Made by a program: the position numbers and the translations under genes. A DNA stretch of 18,624 nucleotides from contig JAUWVK010000012.1 in NCBI GenBank assembly GCA_030617485.1, positions 1 through 18,624 of the forward strand, given 5' to 3'. Under the pieces are notes generated by a model. The model was not told the origin of the DNA and ran no database searches. It saw only the letters and a list, made by a program, of their open reading frames with translations. The stretch is from Gammaproteobacteria bacterium. Its GTDB lineage: Bacteria > Pseudomonadota > Gammaproteobacteria > SZUA-152. Below, in pieces: positions 7,369-15,830 of this stretch; positions within the stretch are counted from its first letter, which is position 1, and every line of letters begins with the position of its first letter.

Positions 7369-8583
7369 ATGTCACACATACACAAAGCTCGCAACCGACT
7401 TCTCAATTATCTTGGACTGACAGGCATCGTTGTCTTCGGCGTCATTAGCACACTAGGATCAGGTGGTGGTGGTGGTGGCAATGGCGATGGCGGGCTTACA
7501 TATAGCGGTAGTACAGACCCTGCCATTATAACAGTGAACAATGCACCAACCCTGGTCGCCAATGTTTTATTTGGCGGTACCAGCACAGCAGGTGTACCCG
7601 GCGCCGTATTAACATCAACACCCTCAAGCCAATCTGCTGGTGCTATCGTAGTGGCTGGTTACTTACGGACGATTATAAAACATAGCCTTGATGATTTTTA
7701 TGAGAACAATCTCATTGGTTCCGATATTATTAGCCGTATGATGGTAGACGAACCTATTTTCTGTGATAGCGGTTCTGGCCACATCTCAGGAATGCTTGAT
7801 GATGTCACAGGTGAAGGTGCACTTACCATTACATACAATAACTGTATGCTGGATGGCGTTACTTATAATGGCTCAGGAACTTTCCGTGTTGATCATTTTG
7901 ATTTTGTATACATGTATCCGACAGATGTCACAATGGACTTCACCCTGTTGACAATGAGAAGTGCTGAAATGAACGTTGATATGGATGGCTCCATCAGAAT
8001 GGAAACATTGTTCGGTACGAATACGATTCGAATGACAATGGATTTTGTATTAAGAGACAACGTAACGATGAAGATGTATAAATTCGAAGATTTTATGATG
8101 ACCTCTGTTTTCGATGATATAAATTTTCCCACCACAATGTCTACAACGTTTACCGGCTCACCAGCTCGAATCTATGATTCGATTCACGGTTATGTGGACA
8201 TTGATACAACAACACCTCTTATACATAGCTCAGTGGATTTGCCCTATCCCGACAGTGACGGCGTTATGTTGTTTTATGGTGCTGGCAGCTCCAGCATTAT
8301 GCTCACCGTTATGTCTGCAAGTCATGTCCAACTTGAACTTGATATAGATGGTTCGGCTGGCTATGAAATCCTCAACTATTTGCTTTGGGAAGAATTAGCA
8401 GTGGATGCCAACACAGATCTTACTGATGCGGATGGTGACGGCATGCATGACATGTGGGAAACAACATACGGACTCGATCCTAGTTTAGATGATTCTGCTC
8501 TTGATCTGGATAGTGATACATACAGTAACCTTACTGAATATCAATCTGGAACAAACCCAAATGATGCAGCATCACACCCATAA
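7369..8583 (+). CDS. Exported protein with glycine-rich N terminus and C-terminal calcium-loop repeats, function unknown
   Basis: This 404-residue protein has an AAGGAGGG ribosome site seven bases before the ATG. Residues 1-30 are a basic start plus hydrophobic helix, ending STLGS followed by six Gly. This looks like a lipoprotein signal with its poly-Gly tether, but the lipobox Cys is absent. The middle is beta-rich with many Thr, Ser, Asp and Met and only two Cys (132, 159), possibly one disulfide. Residues 353-364 (DADGDGMHDMWE) and about 379-390 (DLDSDTYSNLTEY) are thrombospondin type 3-like calcium loops of the kind found near the ends of secreted gammaproteobacterial proteins. It is coupled to the VanZ-like gene. 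I do not recognise the central domain; an envelope or extracellular role is inference. Confidence 0.75.
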   Translation: MSHIHKARNRLLNYLGLTGIVVFGVISTLGSGGGGGGNGDGGLTYSGSTDPAIITVNNAPTLVANVLFGGTSTAGVPGAVLTSTPSSQSAGAIVVAGYLRTIIKHSLDDFYENNLIGSDIISRMMVDEPIFCDSGSGHISGMLDDVTGEGALTITYNNCMLDGVTYNGSGTFRVDHFDFVYMYPTDVTMDFTLLTMRSAEMNVDMDGSIRMETLFGTNTIRMTMDFVLRDNVTMKMYKFEDFMMTSVFDDINFPTTMSTTFTGSPARIYDSIHGYVDIDTTTPLIHSSVDLPYPDSDGVMLFYGAGSSSIMLTVMSASHVQLELDIDGSAGYEILNYLLWEELAVDANTDLTDADGDGMHDMWETTYGLDPSLDDSALDLDSDTYSNLTEYQSGTNPNDAASHP

Positions 8584-8648
8584 TGAAATATGGGGCTGGA
8601 ATTCGTTTGTGCATAACACGACTCGTCTAATAGAAATATGGATGTGAA

Positions 8649-8676
8649 ATGGGCTTATCGTTTTCGGTAAGCCCAT
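8649..8676. terminator. Hairpin between convergent genes, possible bidirectional terminator
   Basis: ATGGGCTTATCG (8649-8660) pairs with CGGTAAGCCCAT (8665-8676) around a TTTT loop, a 12-pair stem with one G-T. No T-run follows on either strand. It lies between a plus-strand gene ending at 8583 and a minus-strand gene ending at 8772, which suits a shared transcription stop. Confidence 0.5.
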
Positions 8677-8771
8677 AGTCATTTGGCTTGTATTATTCGC
8701 TGAACGTCGGCTCTTAGCAAATTGTACAAGCTCTATAAATAAAGGTGAATGTCTGCTATCGCTGGAAACAG

Positions 8772-9758
8772 TCATTCTTTTTTTGATTGGGTTGCCTGTT
8801 CGGCAGCACGTTTATTCTGTTCAATATCCGCATAACCATAAAAACCTAATTCTCCCTCAGGCCTTGTTTTAAAGCGTCGGTGTATCCATAAGTACTGATC
8901 CGGTACTTCATGCACATGTTTTTCGATGAGTTCATTAACGCGTTGTGCATCTTCTATGTCGTTGCCGCTGGGGAAATTTACTAACGGTGGGTGTAATTTC
9001 AAGCGGTAACCTTGTGTCCCCGGCATGAGTTCAAAGTCGATATACACAACAGTTGCCCCGGATGTTTTTGCCAGTCGTGCGGTAGTGCTTAAGGTAGCAG
9101 TTTGAACACCCATGAACGGGGCAAATACAGTTTGCCGATCGCCAAAGTCCTGGTCTGGCGCATACCAGCAAACCAGGTTGTTGCGAAGTGATTTTAGCAA
9201 ACCGCGTATGTCTCTGTTATCAATTAACCCCTGGTACTGCTGGCTACGGTAATGGTTCATCATCGCTTCAAACAGAGCGTTGTGAGATTTTTTAATGACA
9301 ATATTAAACGGTAGTTCTAAAGTCAGTAAGCGTCCAGAAATTATCAGGGGAGTGAAGTGGCCGCCGAGTAAGATGACACCTTTACCTTCTTTCAGTCCCT
9401 GCTGGATATATTCAAGCCCTTCAATATGTAATAAGCGCCGCAGGCGTTTGTTGCTACCCCACCAGCTCAGGCCAATTTCTACAAGAGCAATGCCGCTAGA
9501 ACGAAAGTTGGCTTTAACAAGATTCATTTGTTCTTGCGAAGAGAGCTCAGGAAATACCAGAGCGATATTGGTTTCTGCAATATGGCGTCGTCGTTTTGTG
9601 AGGCTATACGCCAAACGGCCCAGCACTGCCCCGATGTAGAGTTGCCACGCAAATGGTAGTTGTGCCACTAGCCACATTAAGCCGAACACAAACCAGGTGA
9701 GCCAGAATTTCGGGCTAATAAGCTGGGAGGCTTTGAAGCGAAATGGAGAGGGATTCAT
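8772..9758 (-). CDS. LpxL/HtrB-family acyltransferase, lacking the usual catalytic Glu/Asp
   Basis: This 328-residue protein has the length and order of lipid A late acyltransferases, which add a secondary fatty acid to Kdo2-lipid IVA at the inner membrane. There is an N-terminal membrane helix (about 16-38), AETNIALVFPELS (61-73), the GGHF block (132-135), PDQDFGDRQTVFAPFMGV (201-218), and a C-terminal YLWIHRRFKTRPEGE. In the family the catalytic motif is HX4(D/E), His132/Glu137 in E. coli LpxL. Here His134 is present but the +5 position is Ile139 (codon ATA), and no nearby acidic residue replaces it. The enzyme may be inactive, or may work on another substrate by a different arrangement. 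It stands alone, convergent with the secreted-protein gene; no lpxL-specific name is assigned. Confidence 0.88.
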   Translation of the reverse strand: MNPSPFRFKASQLISPKFWLTWFVFGLMWLVAQLPFAWQLYIGAVLGRLAYSLTKRRRHIAETNIALVFPELSSQEQMNLVKANFRSSGIALVEIGLSWWGSNKRLRRLLHIEGLEYIQQGLKEGKGVILLGGHFTPLIISGRLLTLELPFNIVIKKSHNALFEAMMNHYRSQQYQGLIDNRDIRGLLKSLRNNLVCWYAPDQDFGDRQTVFAPFMGVQTATLSTTARLAKTSGATVVYIDFELMPGTQGYRLKLHPPLVNFPSGNDIEDAQRVNELIEKHVHEVPDQYLWIHRRFKTRPEGELGFYGYADIEQNKRAAEQATQSKKE

Positions 9759-9806
9759 GCGTTGATGCTTATGGGGAGATGGTTATGAACACAATAGCCA
9801 GAGGAG

Positions 9807-9826
9807 TCATGCGCATAGTATGCCAT
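9807..9826. repeat. Palindrome upstream of the LpxL-like gene
   Basis: GCATAGTATGC (9813-9823) is a perfect interrupted palindrome. It is flanked by CATG on both sides, giving arms of about nine bases with one bulged base. It lies about 55 bases upstream of the minus-strand start at 9758, a suitable place for an operator. Confidence 0.35.
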
Positions 9827-9832
9827 GGACAA

Positions 9833-9869
9833 ACGTAAGATCGTTATGTTCGATCTTCGTCAGTTTTTT
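9833..9869. terminator. Hairpin with T-run downstream of tolC
   Basis: ACGTAAGATCG (9833-9843) pairs with CGATCTTCGT (9851-9860), ten pairs with one bulge and a seven-base loop. Six T follow at 9864-9869 on the plus strand. It lies just past the tolC stop. The better T-run is in plus orientation, while the minus side has only CGTTTG, so its service to tolC is uncertain. Confidence 0.5.
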
Positions 9870-9912
9870 GGAACAGTATCTGACTAATGGTTAGAAAAAT
9901 GTGTGGTTAGAA

Positions 9913-11196
9913 TCAATGCATCCACTGAGCGATATCGTTTAGGTGCTCGGCTTTGAGTGTCCCAGCAGCTTGCTGAAGGCTGAGCTTATCAATGAGATAA
10001 TTGTAACGTGCCTGAGCGTAGTCTCGTTGGGCCAGAAACAGATTTTTGCGCGCAACCAATACATCCACAGTAGTGCGAGTGCCCACTTCGTAGCCTGCTT
10101 CTGCGGCACGCAACGCACTCTGGCTGGAAACCATGGCTTGCTTGAGTGCTTTCACGCGGCTAATGCCGGATAAAACACCACGATAGGCATTACGCACTTT
10201 GCGTTGTGTGGCGCGTCTAACTTGTTCGAGCACCTGACGGCTGGCTTTTAAAAATTCGCGTGCCTGACGGGTCCTGGAGTTGGTACTACCCCCGCTATAC
10301 AAAGCCAGGCTAAGTGTTAATGATGCAGTTGTAGTGTCTTCTGACGCTACTGCGTCGAGATTAGGATTACCATGACTAACATCCAGGTCTAGAGTTGGGT
10401 AGTGGCCCGATAGTTGGGCGCTGACATTTTCCTGTGCTTGTTTGGTGGATTCCTGGGCTGCCTTAAGTGTTGTGTTCTCTTCCAGGGCTAGCTCAGTCCA
10501 TTCTTCCAGATTGGCCGGTTCAGGTGGTGTCAAAGACATGTCTTCATCCAGCGAGTCCAGTTGCTCATGATAATTGCCTGTTATTTCGCGCAGACTTTCT
10601 CTGGCACTGTCCAAATCATTTTCGGCTGCAATTGCCTGGGCAACGGAAATATCATAAGCCGCGCGGGATTCGTGGACATCCGTAATTGCCACTAGCCCCA
10701 CATCAAAGCGTTGTTTAGTTTGCTCTAGTTGACGTGCGTTGGCACGTTTCTCAGCCTTCGCAAAATCGACTCCATCCTGGGCGGACAAAACACCAAAATA
10801 AGATTCCGCTACAGCCAGCACCAGGTTTTGTTCAGCAGAGCTAAATTCTGATTCTGCCTGAGACACAGAGCTTTTTGCAGTTCGGCGTTGCACAAAGCTA
10901 CCGTGCCGGTATAACGGTTGGTTTAGCGAAACAGAATAACCGTTAAAGCTCTCACCATCCGGGCTAATAGGATTCGTATGTGTTGCGCCCGCCGTTAGTG
11001 AAGGTAAGAAATTGGCGGTGCTTTGAGGCAGCGCTTCCTGGGCAGCGGCCATATTAGCTTTGGAGGCTATAAATTGGGGGTCGTTACCAACGGCAAGGTT
11101 ATAAATTTCCATTAAACTGGCGCTATGGCCTGTTTGCATAAGGATTGACAGTGCGAGGCCAGTGCTCAGTTTTAAAACCCAAAGATTGTTTTTCAT
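9913..11196 (-). CDS. tolC: TolC-family outer membrane channel protein
   Basis: The protein has about 427 residues. A signal peptide (MKNNLWVLKLSTGLALSIL...GHSA) is followed directly by SLMEIYNLAVGNDPQFIASKANMAAAQEALPQ, the standard start of a mature TolC protein. Two similar halves typical of the outer membrane efflux domain are visible. Conserved segments include SLNQPLYRHGS, ESYFGVLSAQDGV, QRFDVGLVAITDVHESRAAYD, and in the second half ALYSGGSTNSR with GYEVGTRTTVDVLVARKNLF. TolC trimers form the exit duct for RND efflux pumps and type I secretion. The start was set at 11196: GGAGAG sits nine bases before it but only two before the in-frame ATG at 11202. It follows the pcm-like gene on the same strand with an 83-base gap. 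A GTTTCAGG/CCTGAAAC hairpin lies in the leader. Confidence 0.94.
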   Translation of the reverse strand: MKNNLWVLKLSTGLALSILMQTGHSASLMEIYNLAVGNDPQFIASKANMAAAQEALPQSTANFLPSLTAGATHTNPISPDGESFNGYSVSLNQPLYRHGSFVQRRTAKSSVSQAESEFSSAEQNLVLAVAESYFGVLSAQDGVDFAKAEKRANARQLEQTKQRFDVGLVAITDVHESRAAYDISVAQAIAAENDLDSARESLREITGNYHEQLDSLDEDMSLTPPEPANLEEWTELALEENTTLKAAQESTKQAQENVSAQLSGHYPTLDLDVSHGNPNLDAVASEDTTTASLTLSLALYSGGSTNSRTRQAREFLKASRQVLEQVRRATQRKVRNAYRGVLSGISRVKALKQAMVSSQSALRAAEAGYEVGTRTTVDVLVARKNLFLAQRDYAQARYNYLIDKLSLQQAAGTLKAEHLNDIAQWMH

Positions 11197-11215
11197 GCCC
11201 ATACTCTCCGCAACA

Positions 11216-11235
11216 GTTTCAGGAAGCCCTGAAAC
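11216..11235 (-). promoter_or_regulatory. Perfect inverted repeat in the tolC leader
   Basis: GTTTCAGG (11216-11223) and CCTGAAAC (11228-11235) form an eight-pair stem with a four-base loop, 20 bases ahead of the chosen tolC start. It could be an operator or an RNA hairpin shaping tolC translation. Confidence 0.45.
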
Positions 11236-11279
11236 GCTAACGCTATTTATTATGTTTATATGATTAAAATGTAAGTTGT

Positions 11280-11966
11280 TTAAAAAGTGAAGGCTTGAGG
11301 TTGTTCCACATTTTGCAGTGCAGGAAAGTCAGTTTCGAACAGGGCTTTTGTAACCCACTGATCTTCTGCTGCGCGTGTAATCAGCAAAGCCTCCATAACC
11401 GGGCTTTGTCCGACAATGACTACCATGCGGCCGCCCACCGTGAGTTGTTTTTGAAAGCTTTCTGGCAAAATTGGGAAAGACCCGGTAATAGCAATAACAT
11501 CAAAAGCCTCGTTTTGATTCCAGCCTTCAGAGGCATCACCTTGTACCAGGGTGATATTTGTTATGCCCTGGTTGTCTAGCCGAGTTTTGGCCTGGTCTAA
11601 TATTTCGGGTTTAATTTCGACACTTTCCACATGTCCCCCGAGCTTGGCTAGCAGGGCGGTGAGGTAGCCACTACCAGTGCCAATTTCGAGGATTTTGTCG
11701 CCAGGCTGAATGTCGAGGGCCTGTAATATTCGAGCCTCCATGATGGGTTTCATCATCATTTCAGCGTTGCCGAGATCCACATTGATGTCTGAAAAAGCTA
11801 GATCCTGATAGGTTTCAGGAACAAAGGCCTCACGAGGTGTCTCGGAGATTGTCTCCAGTACGCGCTGATCCAGCACTTCTGCAGGGCGGATTTGCTGCTC
11901 GATCATATTGGAGCGGGCCAATTCTGTGTTGTTGTCGTTTTTATCCATGGTGTTTGCCATTATCAT
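11280..11966 (-). CDS. Pcm-like protein-L-isoaspartate O-methyltransferase family protein
   Basis: This 228-residue class I SAM-dependent methyltransferase has motif I EIGTGSGY at 94-101, an acidic motif VESVEIK, and VQGDASEGW. The preceding REAFVPETYQDLAFSD is typical of the PCMT family, which repairs isoaspartyl residues in damaged proteins. The substrate-pocket segment, GQTISQP in E. coli Pcm, is replaced by NAEMMMKPIMEARIL. This may be a divergent subfamily with another substrate, so the symbol pcm is withheld. It lies upstream of tolC on the same strand. The in-frame ATG six bases downstream (11960) fits the GGTAG ribosome site slightly better than 11966; the difference is two residues. 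Confidence 0.85.
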   Translation of the reverse strand: MIMANTMDKNDNNTELARSNMIEQQIRPAEVLDQRVLETISETPREAFVPETYQDLAFSDINVDLGNAEMMMKPIMEARILQALDIQPGDKILEIGTGSGYLTALLAKLGGHVESVEIKPEILDQAKTRLDNQGITNITLVQGDASEGWNQNEAFDVIAITGSFPILPESFQKQLTVGGRMVVIVGQSPVMEALLITRAAEDQWVTKALFETDFPALQNVEQPQAFTF

Positions 11967-12280
11967 TCTACCGTCGCTATTTTATGGTAACCAATTCCTG
12001 CTTTAATTCTGTTGATTAAAGCCTACGGGGTTTACCCAAACGAGGCAAGGGAGGGGCGGTCCGTCCTTGTTTTAGCCTAAAATTACCAGTATTTACCCTA
12101 TTAAAATCAGGGTTAAAAAGGCTGGTTTTTCAGGATGATAGGAGTAAGCTCGATTTTAACGGCAAATTTATGTCGATATAAAAAATAGCAGCAAATCCTG
12201 CAGACAATTGCAGGTTATGGGTTATATAGGGAACGCTCGTACAGGGAACCTGTTATTTAGGGAACAACAAGGAGTTTGTT
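11967..12280. other. Divergent intergenic region with hairpins and spaced GGGAAC repeats
   Basis: This 314-base spacer separates the minus-strand methyltransferase gene from the plus-strand low-complexity protein. It contains nested arms AGCCT/AGGCT (12074-12078, 12119-12123) around ACCCT/AGGGT (12095-12099, 12109-12113), followed by GGTTTTTC. A second inverted repeat is CCTGCA/TGCAGG (12197-12202, 12209-12214). GGGAAC occurs three times at 12229, 12244 and 12260, 15 and 16 bases apart, just before the AAGGAG ribosome site. No gene was found in it and no promoter is convincing. Confidence 0.55.
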
Positions 12281-12853
12281 ATGGATAGTCAATTTAGGGG
12301 GCGGTATGCCCTTTTTGTGTCTGGTATTGTTTTTTTCTTATTTCTCATCGTACCTTTTAGTTCAGCCAATGCCACCGGTTCTATAGGCCGTCAGGTGGCT
12401 AGTTTTTGTGCGCCTGCGATGACGTCTCCAAATGTGAATTCGTGTCAGGCCTGTCATATGACGACGAATGAAAGTAAGGACGATTTAAACGCTGCGGGTA
12501 GGCGATCGCTGGGCAACCCTGGTTCCTTCTGTCCTGCTGGCGCTGGCACCGGCACTGGCACTGGCACTGGCACTGGTACTGGTACTGGTACTGGTACTGG
12601 TACCGGCACCGGCACCGGCACTGGTAATACTGGTATGGGTAGCATTGGCACTGGTATGGGTAGCACCGGCGCCATGACTGGACTGGGTATGAGTGGCAGG
12701 AGCGGCATGCGTAGTCGCAGTGGTATGAGAAGTGGCTCACGAGGGTTTCGATCTGGCAGCCGTTTCCGCTCTGGCAGTCGTTTCCGCTCAGGTAGCCGTT
12801 TCCGTGGTCGCGACGACGACGACGATGATGACGATGATGACGACGACGATTAA
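12281..12853 (+). CDS. Exported low-complexity protein: CxxCH motif, Gly-Thr repeats, Arg-Ser-Gly repeats, poly-Asp tail
   Basis: This 190-residue protein begins with a signal peptide (hydrophobic about 9-27, probable cleavage after SSANA). Residues 40-84 hold Cys43, Cys55, Cys58-His59 and Cys84. CQACH fits a single c-type haem site, and the two outer Cys could form a disulfide. Residues 89-115 are Gly-Thr repeats (13 units, encoded by GGYACY hexamers at 12545-12622). Next is a Gly/Met/Ser linker, then RSGSRF three times (12749-12802), and finally 13 consecutive Asp (12812-12850) directly before the stop. Charge is sharply split, basic then acidic. An AAGGAG ribosome site precedes the ATG, and a strong terminator follows 43 bases after the stop, so it is a monocistronic gene. 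I know no named family with this layout; electron transfer, metal binding or matrix roles would be guesses. Confidence 0.82.
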   Translation: MDSQFRGRYALFVSGIVFFLFLIVPFSSANATGSIGRQVASFCAPAMTSPNVNSCQACHMTTNESKDDLNAAGRRSLGNPGSFCPAGAGTGTGTGTGTGTGTGTGTGTGTGTGTGNTGMGSIGTGMGSTGAMTGLGMSGRSGMRSRSGMRSGSRGFRSGSRFRSGSRFRSGSRFRGRDDDDDDDDDDDDD

Positions 12854-12895
12854 GTCTTTATTCGTCTAAGCCAATATTCTCTCGAGAGAGTATCT

Positions 12896-12920
12896 AAAGG
12901 GGCCGAAAGGCCCCTTTTTT
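12896..12920 (+). terminator. Strong intrinsic terminator of the CxxCH/poly-Asp gene
   Basis: AAAGGGGCC (12896-12904) pairs with GGCCCCTTT (12909-12917) around a GAAA tetraloop, with a six-T run at 12915-12920. Confidence 0.93.
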
Positions 12921-12925
12921 ATGGC

Positions 12926-13190
12926 CACGACTGCATGGATGCAGGAGGTAGAGCGAAGCAGGAAGCCAGAGCCGAGGGATGACCGGTATGTCGCGAGAGG
13001 GCACGACTGCATGGGCAAAGATTGTTCCAGACAATCTTTTTGCATTTCCGCCGTCCATGGCGGTCATGACAGGAGGTAGAGTAACGCAGGACGATTCCAT
13101 GGATGGAATCGGTAGGGTCGAGTCTGGAACGGAGACCGAGCAGTTACCGAGGACGCCCGGAGCGACCCGTGGATGGATAAGACATTCGTT
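12926..13190. repeat. Cluster of imperfect palindromic intergenic repeats
   Basis: This non-coding stretch is built from short palindromes and a repeated tail. CACGACTGCATGG occurs at 12926-12938 and 13002-13014, and AGGAGGTAGAG at 12943-12953 and 13071-13081. A decayed third tail (GGTAGGGTCGAG) begins near 13111. Palindromes are CTGCATGGATGCAG (12931-12944), GCAAAGATTGT paired with ACAATCTTTTTGC (13015-13043), CCGCC/GGCGG (13048-13063) and GATTCCAT/ATGGAATC around GG (13093-13110). The pattern of palindrome followed by GGAGGTAGAGxxAxGCAGGA resembles dispersed intergenic repeats of gammaproteobacteria. An 88-codon open frame across it (12979-13245) is judged spurious. Confidence 0.65.
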
Positions 13191-13232
13191 TCTTTTAATA
13201 CGGGTGAAGGGGGGATTTTCCGCTATACTCGA

Positions 13233-13327
13233 TTTCCTGAGCTAGGGGTGCTGCCTTACCTTTCTATTAGGTATGGTGGCTGAGATAGTCCCTTACAACC
13301 TGATCCGGCTAGTACCGGCGTAGGAAA
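13233..13327 (+). promoter_or_regulatory. TPP riboswitch (THI element) controlling thiC
   Basis: The P1 stem pairs TTTCCT (13233-13238) with AGGAAA (13322-13327). Inside are the conserved elements GGGGTGC, GGCTGAGATAGTCCC, ACAACCTGATCCGGCTAGTA and ACCGGCGTAGGAAAGC. CTGAGA is the pyrimidine-sensor core and CCTGATCCGG the pyrophosphate side. It lies 73 bases upstream of the thiC start. TPP binding is expected to lower thiC expression, probably by hiding the ribosome site or promoting early termination. No classic terminator is visible between 13328 and 13400, so translational control is more likely. Confidence 0.97.
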
Positions 13328-13334
13328 GCAATAA

Positions 13335-15290
<1,956 letters not shown>

Positions 15291-15321
15291 TGATATCCTG
15301 GCCTAGAGTTGGCATTTAGCT

Positions 15322-15349
15322 AAAAAAGCCCGCTTATGCGGGCTTTTTT
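15322..15349 (+). terminator. Intrinsic terminator of thiC
   Basis: AAAAAAGCCCGC (15322-15333) pairs with GCGGGCTTTTTT (15338-15349), loop TTAT, ending in six T, 32 bases past the thiC stop. The A-run upstream makes it potentially active in both directions. Confidence 0.93.
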
Positions 15350-15405
15350 ACTATATGGAACAATCGAGCCTGACCTTATTATACACTCAGGAATGATGGT
15401 CCTTG

Positions 15406-15484
15406 TATTATTCATTACCTATTAGGTAATTTTTAATCTTGCTTTGTATGATTATTAGTACTACTATTAACGTAATGAATAATA
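15406..15484 (+). promoter_or_regulatory. Promoter/operator region of the toxin-antitoxin operon with paired inverted repeats
   Basis: A perfect 13-base inverted repeat flanks the presumed promoter: TATTATTCATTAC (15406-15418) and GTAATGAATAATA (15472-15484), 53 bases apart. Overlapping the left arm is a 17-base palindrome, ATTACCTA-T-TAGGTAAT (15414-15430). A -10-like TATGAT lies at 15447-15452. The right arm ends ten bases before the toxin ATG. Antitoxins with HTH domains usually bind such sites and repress their own operon; that these are the sites is inference. Confidence 0.6.
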
Positions 15485-15494
15485 AAGGCGTCAA

Positions 15495-15830
15495 ATGGTC
15501 ATTTCATTCAAGAATAAAAAGCTGCAAAACCTGTTTAATTCCAGCGCCAGCCTTAGAAAAGAGTATGGGGCAAAGAATTCACAGCTTGCGCAAAGAAGGA
15601 TGGCGGTAATGAGTGCGGCACCAACATTAGCCGATGTTTCGCACCGTCCTCCAGAGCGTCGCCACCAGTTGGATGGAAAGCGAAAGGGGCAGTTTGCTGT
15701 AGATGTACAACAACCATACCGAATTGTGTTCAAACCAGAGCACAATCCAGTACCTAAAACAGAGGATGGAGGTATTGATTTAGGGCAAATTACAGCTATT
15801 GAAATACAAGGAATAGAGGACTACCACTAA
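15495..15830 (+). CDS. HigB/RelE-like toxin (type II toxin-antitoxin system)
   Basis: This 111-residue protein belongs to the RelE/ParE superfamily killer-protein group. Features are MVISFKNKKLQNLF at the N terminus, a RLRK-like helix with many basic residues, PPERRHQLDGKRKGQFAVDVQQPYRIVFKPEHNPVPK in the middle, and the closing ITAIEIQGIEDYH. The segment from HQLDGKRKGQFAVD to YRIVF is the hallmark of HigB-type mRNA interferases that cut mRNA on the ribosome. The toxin comes first, as in higBA loci. Its stop overlaps the antitoxin start by one base (TAATG), so translation is coupled. An AAGG ribosome site and an operator-like region lie just upstream. Confidence 0.87.
   Translation: MVISFKNKKLQNLFNSSASLRKEYGAKNSQLAQRRMAVMSAAPTLADVSHRPPERRHQLDGKRKGQFAVDVQQPYRIVFKPEHNPVPKTEDGGIDLGQITAIEIQGIEDYH

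Noticed and set aside
12399..12740. Long minus-strand open frames opposite the Gly-Thr repeats
   Set aside because: They are produced by the hexamer repeat being open in several frames; they consist of Tyr-Gln or Pro-Val repeats and have no start signal.
12926..13190. CRISPR array in the repeat cluster
   Set aside because: Repeats are few, differ in sequence and spacing, and contain varied palindromes; there are no regular spacers and no cas genes nearby.
13224..13229. TATACT as the thiC promoter -10
   Set aside because: The implied transcription start would fall inside the riboswitch P1 stem and no -35 is visible, so the real promoter is probably further upstream.
12979..13245. 88-codon open frame downstream of the poly-Asp protein gene
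   Set aside because: It runs through the palindromic repeat cluster and into the TPP riboswitch; no ribosome site and no recognisable domain.
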